From positions 1-20,006 of the forward strand of contig DTSC01000481.1 in NCBI GenBank assembly GCA_012965625.1: a DNA stretch of 20,006 nt, in the 5' to 3' direction. Position 1 is the stretch's first letter. Each line of letters begins with the position of its first letter. The notes below the pieces were generated by a model. The model was not told the DNA's origin. It saw nothing but the letters and a program-made list of their open reading frames with translations, and did no database searches. Made by a program: the position numbers and the translations under genes. The stretch is from Flavobacteriales bacterium (lineage in GTDB: Bacteria > Bacteroidota > Bacteroidia > NORP154). Below are positions 9,501 to 16,517 of this stretch, piece by piece.

Positions 9501-12500
9501 AATATTAAAATTAGGTGACCATGTAAAGACAGGAGTTATGGTATTCGCACAGACTTTAAACCTGGTATTAGGCCTGTTTGAACTTGAAGTTTGTGCACTT
9601 GTATATGGACAAACCAGAATGGCGTCATCACGATAATATAGAACTGATGTGTAGCCAGTAATGGTAAACGGTGAAGAGCTGTTGTTTGTCCATGAAGGAT
9701 CAGAGCGATTATCATAGCAAAGTTCAATTACAATGTTTGAGCTACCATCCCAATCGTATGGAATATCTAAAACATGATTATTAAAACCAACTCCGATGTT
9801 GTAGTTTTTTGGAGAATATACCGTTGTTAATCCTGTTATCCATGTGGTTAAGCTAGAAGCTGACGTACACCCCATTTTAATCTCATAAGACTTATATAGA
9901 GTTGTTCCATTAATAGAAGTGACAAAAAACCCAATATCAGTAATTGACCCTGGCGTTACTCCTGCTGTTGTAAGGTCAGCTGCAGTATAAAGAATTTGGT
10001 GTTTTGAATTTTTGTACCAATTCCCATATGGCGCAGGATAGACTGTAGAAGAATTAACACTCGTACCAGCACCAATATCATAGTCTACTGGAATACCATT
10101 ACAAGCACCGGAAGAAGGTGCACAGGCATTGGGCACCACTAGTCCGGCTGGGCCATCATATAATGCCATAAGCTGCACCGTATCTCCCAAGCACATTGAA
10201 GTATCAGGGCCAGCATATGCGCGACTCACATCAACTGAAACTGATTGCGTACTTTGACAAGCCCCATCAGTGATAATAAGGGTATAAGTAGTTGAAGAAT
10301 CAGGAGTTATGCTGATATCCTCTGTTGTTCCAACAATATTGCTATCAGAATCTAGCCATGTAAGGGTATATGGTGGAGGCACCAAAGGAGTGAACTTCAT
10401 GCATTCGTTGGAGGCAGACCAATTAGAGCTATTTCTACCCATTACAGCAAAGGCCATTGTACCATTACTGTTTTCAATGCCCATAGTATGGGCTCCACCA
10501 TCTGAAGGCATATTTAATGTATGGATCTCAATAACATTTGTGCTTTCATACAATAATATCTGTGCGGTGATTAAATTACCCCCACCATAGTGTGGGATAT
10601 CAATAAAATTGACCACCAAGATCCTGTTAGGAGAAGCACCAGTGGTAAAATACTCTACAGTCCCTAGTTGGGGACTAAGATCTTCCCAGGCATAAGCAAT
10701 GAGGTTATTGGGCATCCCTGCATTTGGTATTACCTGTCCACTGCAGCATCCATTCGATCCAGAGCTGAAGGATATGAATCCATTTGATGAAATGTAAAAC
10801 ATATCATAATAACTACAGAAAAAGTAAAAATCAAAGCCAATGCTGAGATTGGGAGACATTGCATCATCTCCAAGACTAACCGAAGTGCCGCTTCCAGATA
10901 TTGGTGCATACGGAGATTGGTTTACAATATAAGCGTTGCAATCACCAGCATCAACATTTGCATGAGCCATAGTAGAACTTCCATGACACAGAAGTTTATC
11001 ATCAGTAGTAGGTGCAATAACCAGGGGTGTTGGGGCAACTGTAACCATCTGTGTGGCAGTCTTTGTACAGCCACTGCTTGATGTAACTGCAACTTCATAT
11101 GTAGTTGTAGAGGTTGGGCTTGCCAATGGATTTTGTACTGTATCATAATCCAATGTAGCACTTGGAGTCCATTGATAAGTATAATTATCAGGGGGGCCCG
11201 CATTTGCAGAAAGTTGAGCACTTCCATTATTACACAGAATAATATCTGCATTCGTCGATAAATTAAATGGTGTAACAACATATACAGTAATATCATCCTG
11301 ATTACCACAAGTACCAGTCAGATCACTAATAACAGTATAGGTTGTTGTTGTTAATGGCCAAGCCATTGGGTTGGCTATTGTGTCATTACTTAAGTCAGTT
11401 GAAGGTGTCCACAGGAATTGATTTCCACCTGTTACATCTAGCTGTGCAGTATCTCCAAGGCACAGGTAATAATCAGCGCCTGCAAAAGTGCCATTAATCA
11501 CATGAATTTCAAAGGAATAGGTCTGCGTTCCCAATACTGGACATCCATCATCCTGAATGGTAACGGTATAGGTGTTAAACCCAAGATCAGTAATACTTGG
11601 GGTCCAATTAAGTGTGCCAGTAACTGGATTAATACCAGATGTAGTAAGAGTGGCACCTGCCAATGCCAGTGAAACATTTGAAGTCATTGTAATTATATCT
11701 CCATTATTTGGATCAGATGCAATCACATCATAGCTCAGGTTTGCTCCCACACAAACCTCTACAGCATTGGTGTCTAATAATGTGCCATTGTTCAAGTTAA
11801 TAATTCCAGGTGGATTAAGCTGGGGTTGCAGATTACCACAATTAAGCACAATAATCTGAATATCCCTCATTGTGGTTCCGATCAATACACCATTTCTATA
11901 CTCTTCAACCAGAACAGTAACGACACAAACCTGAATTCCATTAGGCACAATATTCATTTGTCCGGTGCTAGTATTAAAACTCACAGCCCCTGATTGAGTA
12001 AATATGGGATAGTTTATGCTATAACCTGCTTGATACCCTATTAATACTCCATTTGTGGTAAGGGGATTAACCAGCGTATACACCAAAGAATCGCCGTCAA
12101 GGTCAATTGCACCATGATTATAGGAGTATGGCTGTCCATTACAGATGTATGGTACCGGCAATGTGGTAAAAATAGGTGATGAATTGCAATCCGGACCTGA
12201 ATTATCCAAGGTTGCCTCAATATATATATTTTGGCCTGCAGGGTTTATAAGATTAGTGATCAAAGGATTTCGACAGCAGTGTGACCATGAAAATGTCCAA
12301 TCAGGACAGGGTGGCAATGATATAGTATCAGTATAAATATATTGTTCAGCACCAGGTTGAGAGCCGCCTTGGCAAGTACTTAGGGCTGTTGGGCATAAAG
12401 CAGAAATCTCTTGGGAACTTATCAGTGGTAAGGATAGTGTCAAATTTTGGTTACAAGAAGGAGAAACCAAGCTTATGTTTGCAACATTGGGAGCAGAGAT

Positions 12501-12665
12501 CCCAGAGCAATCCCTATAAAAAGAAATAGTAAATACATATTGCCCACCACCCAGGCAGATATAAGTTAAATCAACACCCATTGAGTGTGAGGCATTCACT
12601 TTGTCTAAAGCGCAAAAGTTAAGACAAGCAGCACAAAATAATATGTAGAGTAGTCGTTTTGACAT
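6546..12665 (-). CDS. giant SprB-repeat surface adhesin with gliding-associated (T9SS type B) C-terminal domain
   Basis: 2039 residues. A signal peptide (about 1-26) is followed by a Cys-rich N-terminal domain (27-276; SHSMG, FYRDCSG, SHCCRNP, DLDGDSLVY) familiar from Bacteroidota gliding-type proteins. Ig/PKD-like modules follow at about 395-466 and 467-548, then two more interrupted by large insertions (about 550-815 and 816-1090). Ten SprB-type repeats span 1106-1850 and a PKD domain spans 1862-1942 (FGDGSPEES). The last 94 residues (PTAFTPNGDGINE, FDRWGDMIF, EPWDGK, DTYVWLI) are the gliding motility-associated C-terminal domain, a type B T9SS sorting signal. The product should therefore cross the outer membrane by T9SS and sit on the cell surface as an adhesin, perhaps in gliding or attachment. 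SprB itself is much longer, so this is a relative rather than an orthologue. No PorP/SprF-like gene is adjacent. The frame is intact throughout. Confidence 0.92.
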   Translation of the reverse strand: MSKRLLYILFCAACLNFCALDKVNASHSMGVDLTYICLGGGQYVFTISFYRDCSGISAPNVANISLVSPSCNQNLTLSLPLISSQEISALCPTALSTCQGGSQPGAEQYIYTDTISLPPCPDWTFSWSHCCRNPLITNLINPAGQNIYIEATLDNSGPDCNSSPIFTTLPVPYICNGQPYSYNHGAIDLDGDSLVYTLVNPLTTNGVLIGYQAGYSINYPIFTQSGAVSFNTSTGQMNIVPNGIQVCVVTVLVEEYRNGVLIGTTMRDIQIIVLNCGNLQPQLNPPGIINLNNGTLLDTNAVEVCVGANLSYDVIASDPNNGDIITMTSNVSLALAGATLTTSGINPVTGTLNWTPSITDLGFNTYTVTIQDDGCPVLGTQTYSFEIHVINGTFAGADYYLCLGDTAQLDVTGGNQFLWTPSTDLSNDTIANPMAWPLTTTTYTVISDLTGTCGNQDDITVYVVTPFNLSTNADIILCNNGSAQLSANAGPPDNYTYQWTPSATLDYDTVQNPLASPTSTTTYEVAVTSSSGCTKTATQMVTVAPTPLVIAPTTDDKLLCHGSSTMAHANVDAGDCNAYIVNQSPYAPISGSGTSVSLGDDAMSPNLSIGFDFYFFCSYYDMFYISSNGFISFSSGSNGCCSGQVIPNAGMPNNLIAYAWEDLSPQLGTVEYFTTGASPNRILVVNFIDIPHYGGGNLITAQILLYESTNVIEIHTLNMPSDGGAHTMGIENSNGTMAFAVMGRNSSNWSASNECMKFTPLVPPPYTLTWLDSDSNIVGTTEDISITPDSSTTYTLIITDGACQSTQSVSVDVSRAYAGPDTSMCLGDTVQLMALYDGPAGLVVPNACAPSSGACNGIPVDYDIGAGTSVNSSTVYPAPYGNWYKNSKHQILYTAADLTTAGVTPGSITDIGFFVTSINGTTLYKSYEIKMGCTSASSLTTWITGLTTVYSPKNYNIGVGFNNHVLDIPYDWDGSSNIVIELCYDNRSDPSWTNNSSSPFTITGYTSVLYYRDDAILVCPYTSAQTSSSNRPNTRFKVCANTITPVFTWSPNFNISDTTISNPLVSPSVQTQYIVSVDNGSCILKDTIMVTPSFLQMGSSTINSSCSGICDGAITIIPTSGISPYTYVWNDVDTQITATATGLCAGEYSVTVTDNAGCFSVYKDTILDGAVITSAIMNISSASCNGICDGEATVASVGGTSPYTYLWSDLLAQTTPTATGLCADTLYVTITDMNGCTITDSVYISEPSVFNTVTNVSCQGACDGIAYVVPVGGFAPYTYLWSDPLAQTTAIATGLCMGVYISTVSDSNGCVVTDSVQVYAPYTVVSGTVCTDSTCNGSVTVTPVGGTEPYTYLWDDPGAQTDSNATGLCPGTYSIQVFDATNCIMYDTILIPYPLITSITDSAAASCANVCDGSAVVTPSGGQYPFTYLWDDVSAQTDSAATSLCMGNYNVQVIDGNGCVDTSSVAISGPTALVIQTSATCFGVCDGSATVIPSGGTSPYTYLWNDPMAQTDSIATGLCGGTYSVSVTDGNGCIITDTTTVFTPTSVMSIVDATCQGLCDGSVTASPVGGEPPFSYIWDDPSTQTIATANNLCVGWYHVSITDALGCVLVDSAEVSETSPLGLVQTGITYVSCYGLCDGEATLAPSEGTPPYTYIWDDPAAQTTLTVTNLCIGSYTMTLTDAAGCIANETIIITQPSLLLSAVDSAIHIRCNGDCNGEGTVSGSGGTAPYSYLWDDALLQTSATATGLCGDTAAGRLYYIVVTDKQGCSTKDSIRIISPSKLLATTDTTRIHCAYDCDGQIAIINQMGGWPPYSYLWNDPNSQTTSTATGLCSGIYMARILDSTGCELMMTDSVTALAVSPLIANFSAHPFITTIFNSTINFNNLSIGAIDYEWNFGDGSPEESEQNPEHPYSDIEPGVYDVWLVTSDAYGCQDSIMKEVIIRGDFVLFAPTAFTPNGDGINETFFPKGIGIDENNFDFYIFDRWGDMIFKSDDINEPWDGKANDGKKEAQIDTYVWLIRTYDINGLEHEYVGKVSIIQ
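7116..9350 (-). repeat. ten tandem SprB-type repeats inside the adhesin gene
   Basis: Coding repeats of 72-82 residues, diverged at DNA level. First cysteines lie at residues 1106, 1184, 1258, 1330, 1407, 1481, 1555, 1633, 1711 and 1793. Each copy reads roughly C-x3-CDG, PYTYLW, AQT, ATGLC and (N)GC. The spacing C-x3-C-x33-C-x13-C is exact in seven copies. Copy 4 has x4 between the first two cysteines, copy 9 has five extra residues before the last cysteine, and copy 10 has one extra before the third. Confidence 0.9.
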
Positions 12666-12725
12666 TTTGTTTCAATTATTATGACAAAATCCTATCTTTT
12701 CTCCCTCCTTTTTCATGTATTTAAG

Positions 12726-12890
12726 TTATAAAAATTTCTTTACAGGCACAAGGTACAAAATAAAAGCAAACTTTATTCGCATAAAACCAAATAATTCGTA
12801 TAATTTGGTGGCATAAACAACTATTTTGTATTGATTACCTGTCTTTCGCTTGAAAGATATACTATTGATATATTTCAGACGTATTATCAT
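12726..12890 (-). CDS. doubtful 54-residue basic ORF upstream of the adhesin
   Basis: An ATG at 12890 opens 54 codons ending in TAA at 12726-12728. The product would be strongly basic (about eleven Lys/Arg, one Glu) with a hydrophobic stretch near its C-terminus. It matches no family I recognise, has no clear ribosome site and overlaps both symmetrical sites in this gap. A 54-codon open frame is only moderately unlikely by chance in DNA this AT-rich. It is listed because it is the only sizeable frame in the gap; more likely not a gene. Confidence 0.13.
   Translation of the reverse strand: MIIRLKYINSISFKRKTGNQYKIVVYATKLYELFGFMRIKFAFILYLVPVKKFL
12787..12808. promoter_or_regulatory. imperfect 22-base palindrome upstream of the adhesin
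   Basis: CCAAATAATTC and GTATAATTTGG are abutting half-sites that pair at 9 of 11 positions, with CCAAAT/ATTTGG perfect at the ends. The site lies 122-143 bases upstream of the adhesin start, where an operator would be plausible. No regulator can be assigned. Confidence 0.3.
12843..12877. other. overlapping inverted repeats (alternative hairpins)
   Basis: CTTTC (12843-12847) can pair with GAAAG (12852-12856). The same segment, as TGAAAGATAT (12851-12860), can pair with ATATATTTCA (12868-12877) over ten positions with one mismatch. The two hairpins share an arm and exclude each other. They would fall in the adhesin 5' leader if transcription starts upstream. Confidence 0.2.
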
Positions 12891-13040
12891 CTCTAAAAGT
12901 TGCCTTAAGCATCAGCAACATTCAAGAGCGTGATAAATTTCAGGTCTGTATCAGTAAAATCAAGTATGCTATATCTTGCTTCTATTAAAAACCTTATTAA
13001 AGGCAAAGATTTAAATATTTTACACAAAAAATACACCCTA

Positions 13041-13068
13041 ATCATGTAGTTATATAAAACTATATGAT
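13041..13068 (-). terminator. hairpin downstream of the Xaa-Pro aminopeptidase gene
   Basis: Eleven-base arms (13041-13051 and 13058-13068) flank a six-base loop and begin 25 bases after the peptidase stop codon. One pair is G-T on the plus strand, or A-C in the minus-strand transcript. A run of six T on the minus strand (13031-13026) comes nine bases after the stem. It may end transcription, but the gap before the T-run is longer than in a classic intrinsic terminator. Confidence 0.3.
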
Positions 13069-13093
13069 TGTGCTTATGGTGAATACAATAAGA

Positions 13094-14536
13094 TTATTCC
13101 GGAACAACCTTTTCAGCCATAATCTGTTCAATTTCTGTTGGATTTTTAGGAACGCAATCAGATAATACTTCATGTCCGGATTTGGTAATTAGTATATCAT
13201 CTTCTATCCTGACACCAATATTCCACCATTTTGGATCACAATCCGAACCTTCTGGAATATAGATACCAGGTTCAACGGTAAGGACATTTCCTTCAGAAAG
13301 CACACCGTAAAGGCCAACATCATGAACATCGAGGCCAAGATAATGAGATGTTCCATGCATGAAATACTTTCTGTAATCCTGTCTATTTTTAGTTATTCCA
13401 TATTGATAGAGCCTTTTCATAATAATTTTTATCGCTTCCTGATTTGGCTCCCAAAATTTGTTTCCAGGAACACATGCCTTTATGCCATAATTCTGTGCCT
13501 CTAAAACGATATTATAAATTATCCTTTGTTCTTCAGAAAATTTTCCAGACACAGGCATTGTCCTCGTAATGTCTGCTGAATACCCATGATATTCAGCGCC
13601 AACATCGACAACAAGCAGATCCTTTTCAGTTAAGGATTTCCTATTAGAAGTATAATGAAGGACACAGGCATTTTCTCCACCACCAATGATAGATGGAAAA
13701 CCTGGATATTCAGCTCCTTCAGTTTTAAATACAAATTCTACAATTGCCTCAGCTTGATATTCAGTCATCCCAGGTTTTAGAGACCTAAGCAAATTTGCTT
13801 GGGCTTTACATGTAATTTCAATAGCTTTCTTCAGTAATCTAATCTCTTCATCCTCCTTTACTTGCCTTAAACTAGCCATCATTTCCTTAAGCATAACCAG
13901 ATCAATATTCCTTTTTGTTGAATCCAGTTTTTCTGAGAAATGTTTTTTCAGGCTATATAGATCACCTCTTGCTTTCTTGTCATCCTTAATATCTGCATTA
14001 TCATCCAGAAAATAAAAAACCTTGTCATATTTTGACAGGTCAACAGCAAAATCAGCAAAGTCCTCATTATTATATGCATATTCAAACCCCAATTTATTTT
14101 TAACACCTTCTAATCCTAACCTCCTACCATGCCAAAGCTCCATAGACAAGTCTCGTGGTTGAACAAATATTAGTTCATTAAAACGATCCTCGCCAATTAT
14201 TTGAAATTCCTTGAAAACAAAAAGGATTGCGTTAGGTTCATTATAGCCCGTTAAATAGTAAAAGTTTGGATCTTGATGAAATTCATAATCTACATCATTA
14301 GACCTGTTTTTAACAGAGCTTGAAAAAAAAGTGGCCATCGAATTCTCTGGCAATATAGTACGCAAGGCCTCTCTCCTACCCTTATAGAAGTTTGCCGGCA
14401 AAAGATCTTTGTCATACAAATTGGTGAGTACTGTATCTTTATTACCTTGAGAAGTGTCCTGCTGAGCAATACAAGGGCTATGATGTGCTATAATTGCTAA
14501 AAAGACGATCATTAAATTTAATTTCACAATATCCAA
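13094..14536 (-). CDS. pepP: secreted Xaa-Pro aminopeptidase (peptidase family M24B)
   Basis: 480 residues. Dimetal aminopeptidase that removes an N-terminal residue preceding proline. The N-terminus (residues 5-24) is hydrophobic and ends near CIAQQ, like a signal peptide, so the enzyme is probably periplasmic; there is no proper lipobox. The N-terminal aminopeptidase-P domain covers about 45-200 (FHQDPNFYYLTGYNEP at 86-101). The pita-bread catalytic domain follows. Expected metal ligands are all present: Asp311 and Asp322 (VVDVGAEYHGYSADITRT), His398 (HGTSHYLGLDVHD), Glu422 (VEPGIYIPEG) and Glu445 (VRIEDDILIT). His405 matches the conserved second histidine. Length and motifs are close to E. 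coli PepP, except for the added export signal. It lies 219 bases downstream of rpmB on the same strand, separated by a region with symmetrical sites, so it probably has its own promoter. Confidence 0.93.
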   Translation of the reverse strand: MDIVKLNLMIVFLAIIAHHSPCIAQQDTSQGNKDTVLTNLYDKDLLPANFYKGRREALRTILPENSMATFFSSSVKNRSNDVDYEFHQDPNFYYLTGYNEPNAILFVFKEFQIIGEDRFNELIFVQPRDLSMELWHGRRLGLEGVKNKLGFEYAYNNEDFADFAVDLSKYDKVFYFLDDNADIKDDKKARGDLYSLKKHFSEKLDSTKRNIDLVMLKEMMASLRQVKEDEEIRLLKKAIEITCKAQANLLRSLKPGMTEYQAEAIVEFVFKTEGAEYPGFPSIIGGGENACVLHYTSNRKSLTEKDLLVVDVGAEYHGYSADITRTMPVSGKFSEEQRIIYNIVLEAQNYGIKACVPGNKFWEPNQEAIKIIMKRLYQYGITKNRQDYRKYFMHGTSHYLGLDVHDVGLYGVLSEGNVLTVEPGIYIPEGSDCDPKWWNIGVRIEDDILITKSGHEVLSDCVPKNPTEIEQIMAEKVVPE

Positions 14537-14653
14537 TTTAATAAAATTACGTTTACAAAGCTTGAAAAGAAGAATATGGCAATACTACAAAAGCAATGCC
14601 TAATGGTAAATCTTTTTATTTAACCATCCTTCACTTAAATGGGGTTATAAGCA

Positions 14654-14759
14654 ATAATTACGTTCCCATAGAGAATAGTTTACGCAATTATACAGGGTAA
14701 TTAACATAATTACTCGAAAAGAGTCTTGAAGTTATAAACGGAAAAGTGTTAATAATTAC
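14654..14759. repeat. three copies of ATAATTAC, one within a perfect 17-base palindrome
   Basis: ATAATTAC occurs at 14654-14661, 14706-14713 and 14752-14759, the last overlapping the rpmB stop codon. The middle copy is part of GTAATTA-ACA-TAATTAC (14697-14713), a perfect 7-3-7 inverted repeat. The cluster fills the gap between rpmB and the peptidase gene and may be a binding site for the latter's control. AT-rich background makes chance possible. Confidence 0.28.
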
Positions 14760-14995
14760 TTTTTCAAATAGCCTTTCTCTCGTGCTTCCTTTATGCACGC
14801 ATAGATACCTTTTTTATCTATATTCCTCAAGGCAGCTGAAGATACTTTTAAGGTAACCCATGTATCCTCCTCAGGGATGTAAAATTTCTTTACATGTAGG
14901 TTAGGATAAAATCTTCGTTTAGTCTTTTTGTTCGAATGTGAAACATTGTTGCCGAACATTACTTTTTTACCAGTTATCTCGCAAATTCGTGACAT
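14756..14995 (-). CDS. rpmB: large ribosomal subunit protein bL28
   Basis: 79 residues, full length for bL28. Recognised by the N-terminal RICEITGKK, the basic run SNKKTKRRFYPNL (21-33) and the C-terminal LRNIDKKGI. It binds 23S rRNA and takes part in 50S assembly and subunit joining. Only one cysteine is present (Cys5), so it is of the form without zinc-binding CxxC pairs. It is 78 bases downstream of cinA on the same strand and has its own candidate promoter in that gap. In many Bacteroidota rpmB is followed directly by rpmG (bL33), a DUF4295 gene and ftsY. None of these follows here. Confidence 0.97.
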   Translation of the reverse strand: MSRICEITGKKVMFGNNVSHSNKKTKRRFYPNLHVKKFYIPEEDTWVTLKVSSAALRNIDKKGIYACIKEAREKGYLKK

Positions 14996-15023
14996 CTTAA
15001 TCCTAATTTAAATTTTCAGATTG

Positions 15024-15054
15024 CAAAGGTCGTATTTATTAATTAAATAATCAA
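15024..15054 (-). promoter_or_regulatory. candidate rpmB promoter, Bacteroidota type
   Basis: On the minus strand TTG (15054-15052), a 20-base spacer and GACCTTTG (15031-15024) match TTG-N20-TAnnTTTG with one mismatch in the -7 box. A start near 15017 would give a leader of about 22 bases before the rpmB ATG. Confidence 0.45.
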
Positions 15055-15073
15055 GATTTTTTTAAATGGGCTT

Positions 15074-16315
15074 TTAAGCTACCAGCATCTTTCGCAATAG
15101 GTTAAGGGCTGTTAATGCTGTTGCCCTAATGATATATTGTCTGTTGTCCCCAAAATGGAACTTTTTTACAAGCACGTCAGATTTTGAAGCCACTCCAATC
15201 CACACAGTGCCAACTGGTTTTTCCTTACTGCCTCCATCCGGCCCAGCAATTCCAGAACATGAAATTGCATAATCCGTATTGAATTTCTCCAGAATCCCTA
15301 ACGCCATCTCCTTAACAACTTCTTTGCTTACAGCTCCCTTTTCTTGCATAAGCCTTTTATCCACTCCTAAAATATTCTGTTTGATTAGATCAGAGTAGGC
15401 GATAACAGAACCGGAAAAGTATGCAGAACTTCCTGGAACAGATGTGATTAAGTGTGCAATATAGCCTCCTGTACAAGATTCAGCAGTTGCTAAAATAACA
15501 CGGTTCTTTTTTAATAATCCACCAACTATTTGCTCCAGCGTATCATTATCATATCCAAAGATATAGCTGGGAATTAACTTATTTAGTTCCTTTATTTTTC
15601 TATTAATTTGTTTTAATATTTTGGGCTCATGATTTCCAGATGCTGATAGCCTAAGCCTCACAATTCCAGCTGATGGAAGATAAGCAAGCTTAATATTGTC
15701 CTTTGAAAGAGAAGACTCCCAGTCTTGAATTTTTCTTGCCAAAAATGATTCCCCCATACCTTGGGTTAGTATCGTTTTGTGCACAATTGCAGAAACATTG
15801 GCTCTTTTACATAAATTAGGTATGATGTGCTGGCTCATCATTTCTTTCATCTCATAAGGCACACCAGGAACAGAAATCACAATTTTATTATCATTATCAA
15901 ACCACATTCCCGGGGCAGTACCTTTTGTGTTTCTAATAACTTTACAATTTGCTGGAACATTTGCCTGCTGTATGTTTGTTTCAATCATTTCAGAACCAAA
16001 CGCTTTGAATAGCCTCTCAATATCTAGCAAAACCTCCTTATTTGGGATCAATTCAGTCCTGAAATATTCACAAAGTGTCTCTTTCGTAATATCATCACTA
16101 GTTGGCCCCAAACCACCTGACATTAAGACCACATCAGCTCTTCCCTGGGCTTCACTTAGGGCCTTTATAATTTGCTGTTTGTCATCTGCTATTGATACAA
16201 TCTGGTTCACTAAGAACCCAGAATTATTTAATTTTTTGGCCATCCAAGCTGAATTCGTATCAAGTATCTGCCCAATAAGGATCTCGTCCCCAATAGTAAT
16301 TATCTCAATCTTCAT
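15074..16315 (-). CDS. cinA: CinA-like protein: nicotinamide mononucleotide deamidase / ADP-ribose pyrophosphatase
   Basis: 413 residues, the standard two-domain length. The N-terminal MoCF-like domain (about 1-170; TIGDEIL at 7-13, SGGLGPTSDD at 66-75) is the COG1058 pyrophosphatase type. A linker region (about 175-250) follows, then the C-terminal PncC amidase domain (about 258-410) with TAESCTGG (277-284), GSSAYFSGSVIAYS (295-308) and SGIAGPDGG (354-362). Family members convert NMN to nicotinate mononucleotide, recycling the NMN released by NAD-dependent DNA ligase, and hydrolyse ADP-ribose. The link to competence is by name and applies to some Gram-positives only. It is upstream of rpmB, an order common in this phylum. 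The ATG at 16315 gives the canonical MKIEIITIGDEIL start. Confidence 0.97.
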   Translation of the reverse strand: MKIEIITIGDEILIGQILDTNSAWMAKKLNNSGFLVNQIVSIADDKQQIIKALSEAQGRADVVLMSGGLGPTSDDITKETLCEYFRTELIPNKEVLLDIERLFKAFGSEMIETNIQQANVPANCKVIRNTKGTAPGMWFDNDNKIVISVPGVPYEMKEMMSQHIIPNLCKRANVSAIVHKTILTQGMGESFLARKIQDWESSLSKDNIKLAYLPSAGIVRLRLSASGNHEPKILKQINRKIKELNKLIPSYIFGYDNDTLEQIVGGLLKKNRVILATAESCTGGYIAHLITSVPGSSAYFSGSVIAYSDLIKQNILGVDKRLMQEKGAVSKEVVKEMALGILEKFNTDYAISCSGIAGPDGGSKEKPVGTVWIGVASKSDVLVKKFHFGDNRQYIIRATALTALNLLRKMLVA

Positions 16316-16517
16316 TATTATTTTATAAAACTATTTAGTTTGGGAGCAATATAGAAGGGTCGCTTGTCCTTCAGGCAACCAACACAATTAAAGGAAGTAT
16401 TTTATTCTTATCCCTATCTTCTTGTATGTCGTTATCCTGATATTATACATACCCAATTAAGAAAGGCTATTGCCTTACTTATTTATAGAAGAAATAATAC
16501 AAAGGACTTTTATGTAC

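Larger units (their letters stand above)
12666..13093. other. 428-base intergenic region between adhesin and Xaa-Pro aminopeptidase genes
   Basis: It holds no convincing gene and no tRNA-like sequence. It contains an imperfect 22-base palindrome (12787-12808), overlapping inverted repeats (12843-12877), a hairpin 3' of the peptidase gene (13041-13068) and a doubtful 54-codon frame (12890-12726, minus). No exact TAnnTTTG box for the adhesin gene was found on the minus strand. The adhesin promoter is probably in this region but cannot be placed. Confidence 0.6.

Noticed and set aside
9319..10590. Plus-strand frames of 93-105 residues opposite the adhesin
   Set aside because: They are antisense shadows of a long intact gene with clear domain structure on the minus strand.
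12704..12710. Perfect Shine-Dalgarno-like AAGGAGG on the minus strand upstream of the adhesin
   Set aside because: It lies about 39 bases before the adhesin ATG and no usable start codon sits at the right distance. Bacteroidota rarely use this signal, and the surrounding purine-rich tract explains it.
14537..14755. A hidden rpmG (bL33) gene after rpmB
   Set aside because: Reading both strands gave only short frames with early stops and nothing resembling bL33.
15927..16328. 133-residue plus-strand frame antisense to cinA
   Set aside because: It lies almost wholly opposite the highly conserved cinA coding sequence and its composition is that of an antisense translation.
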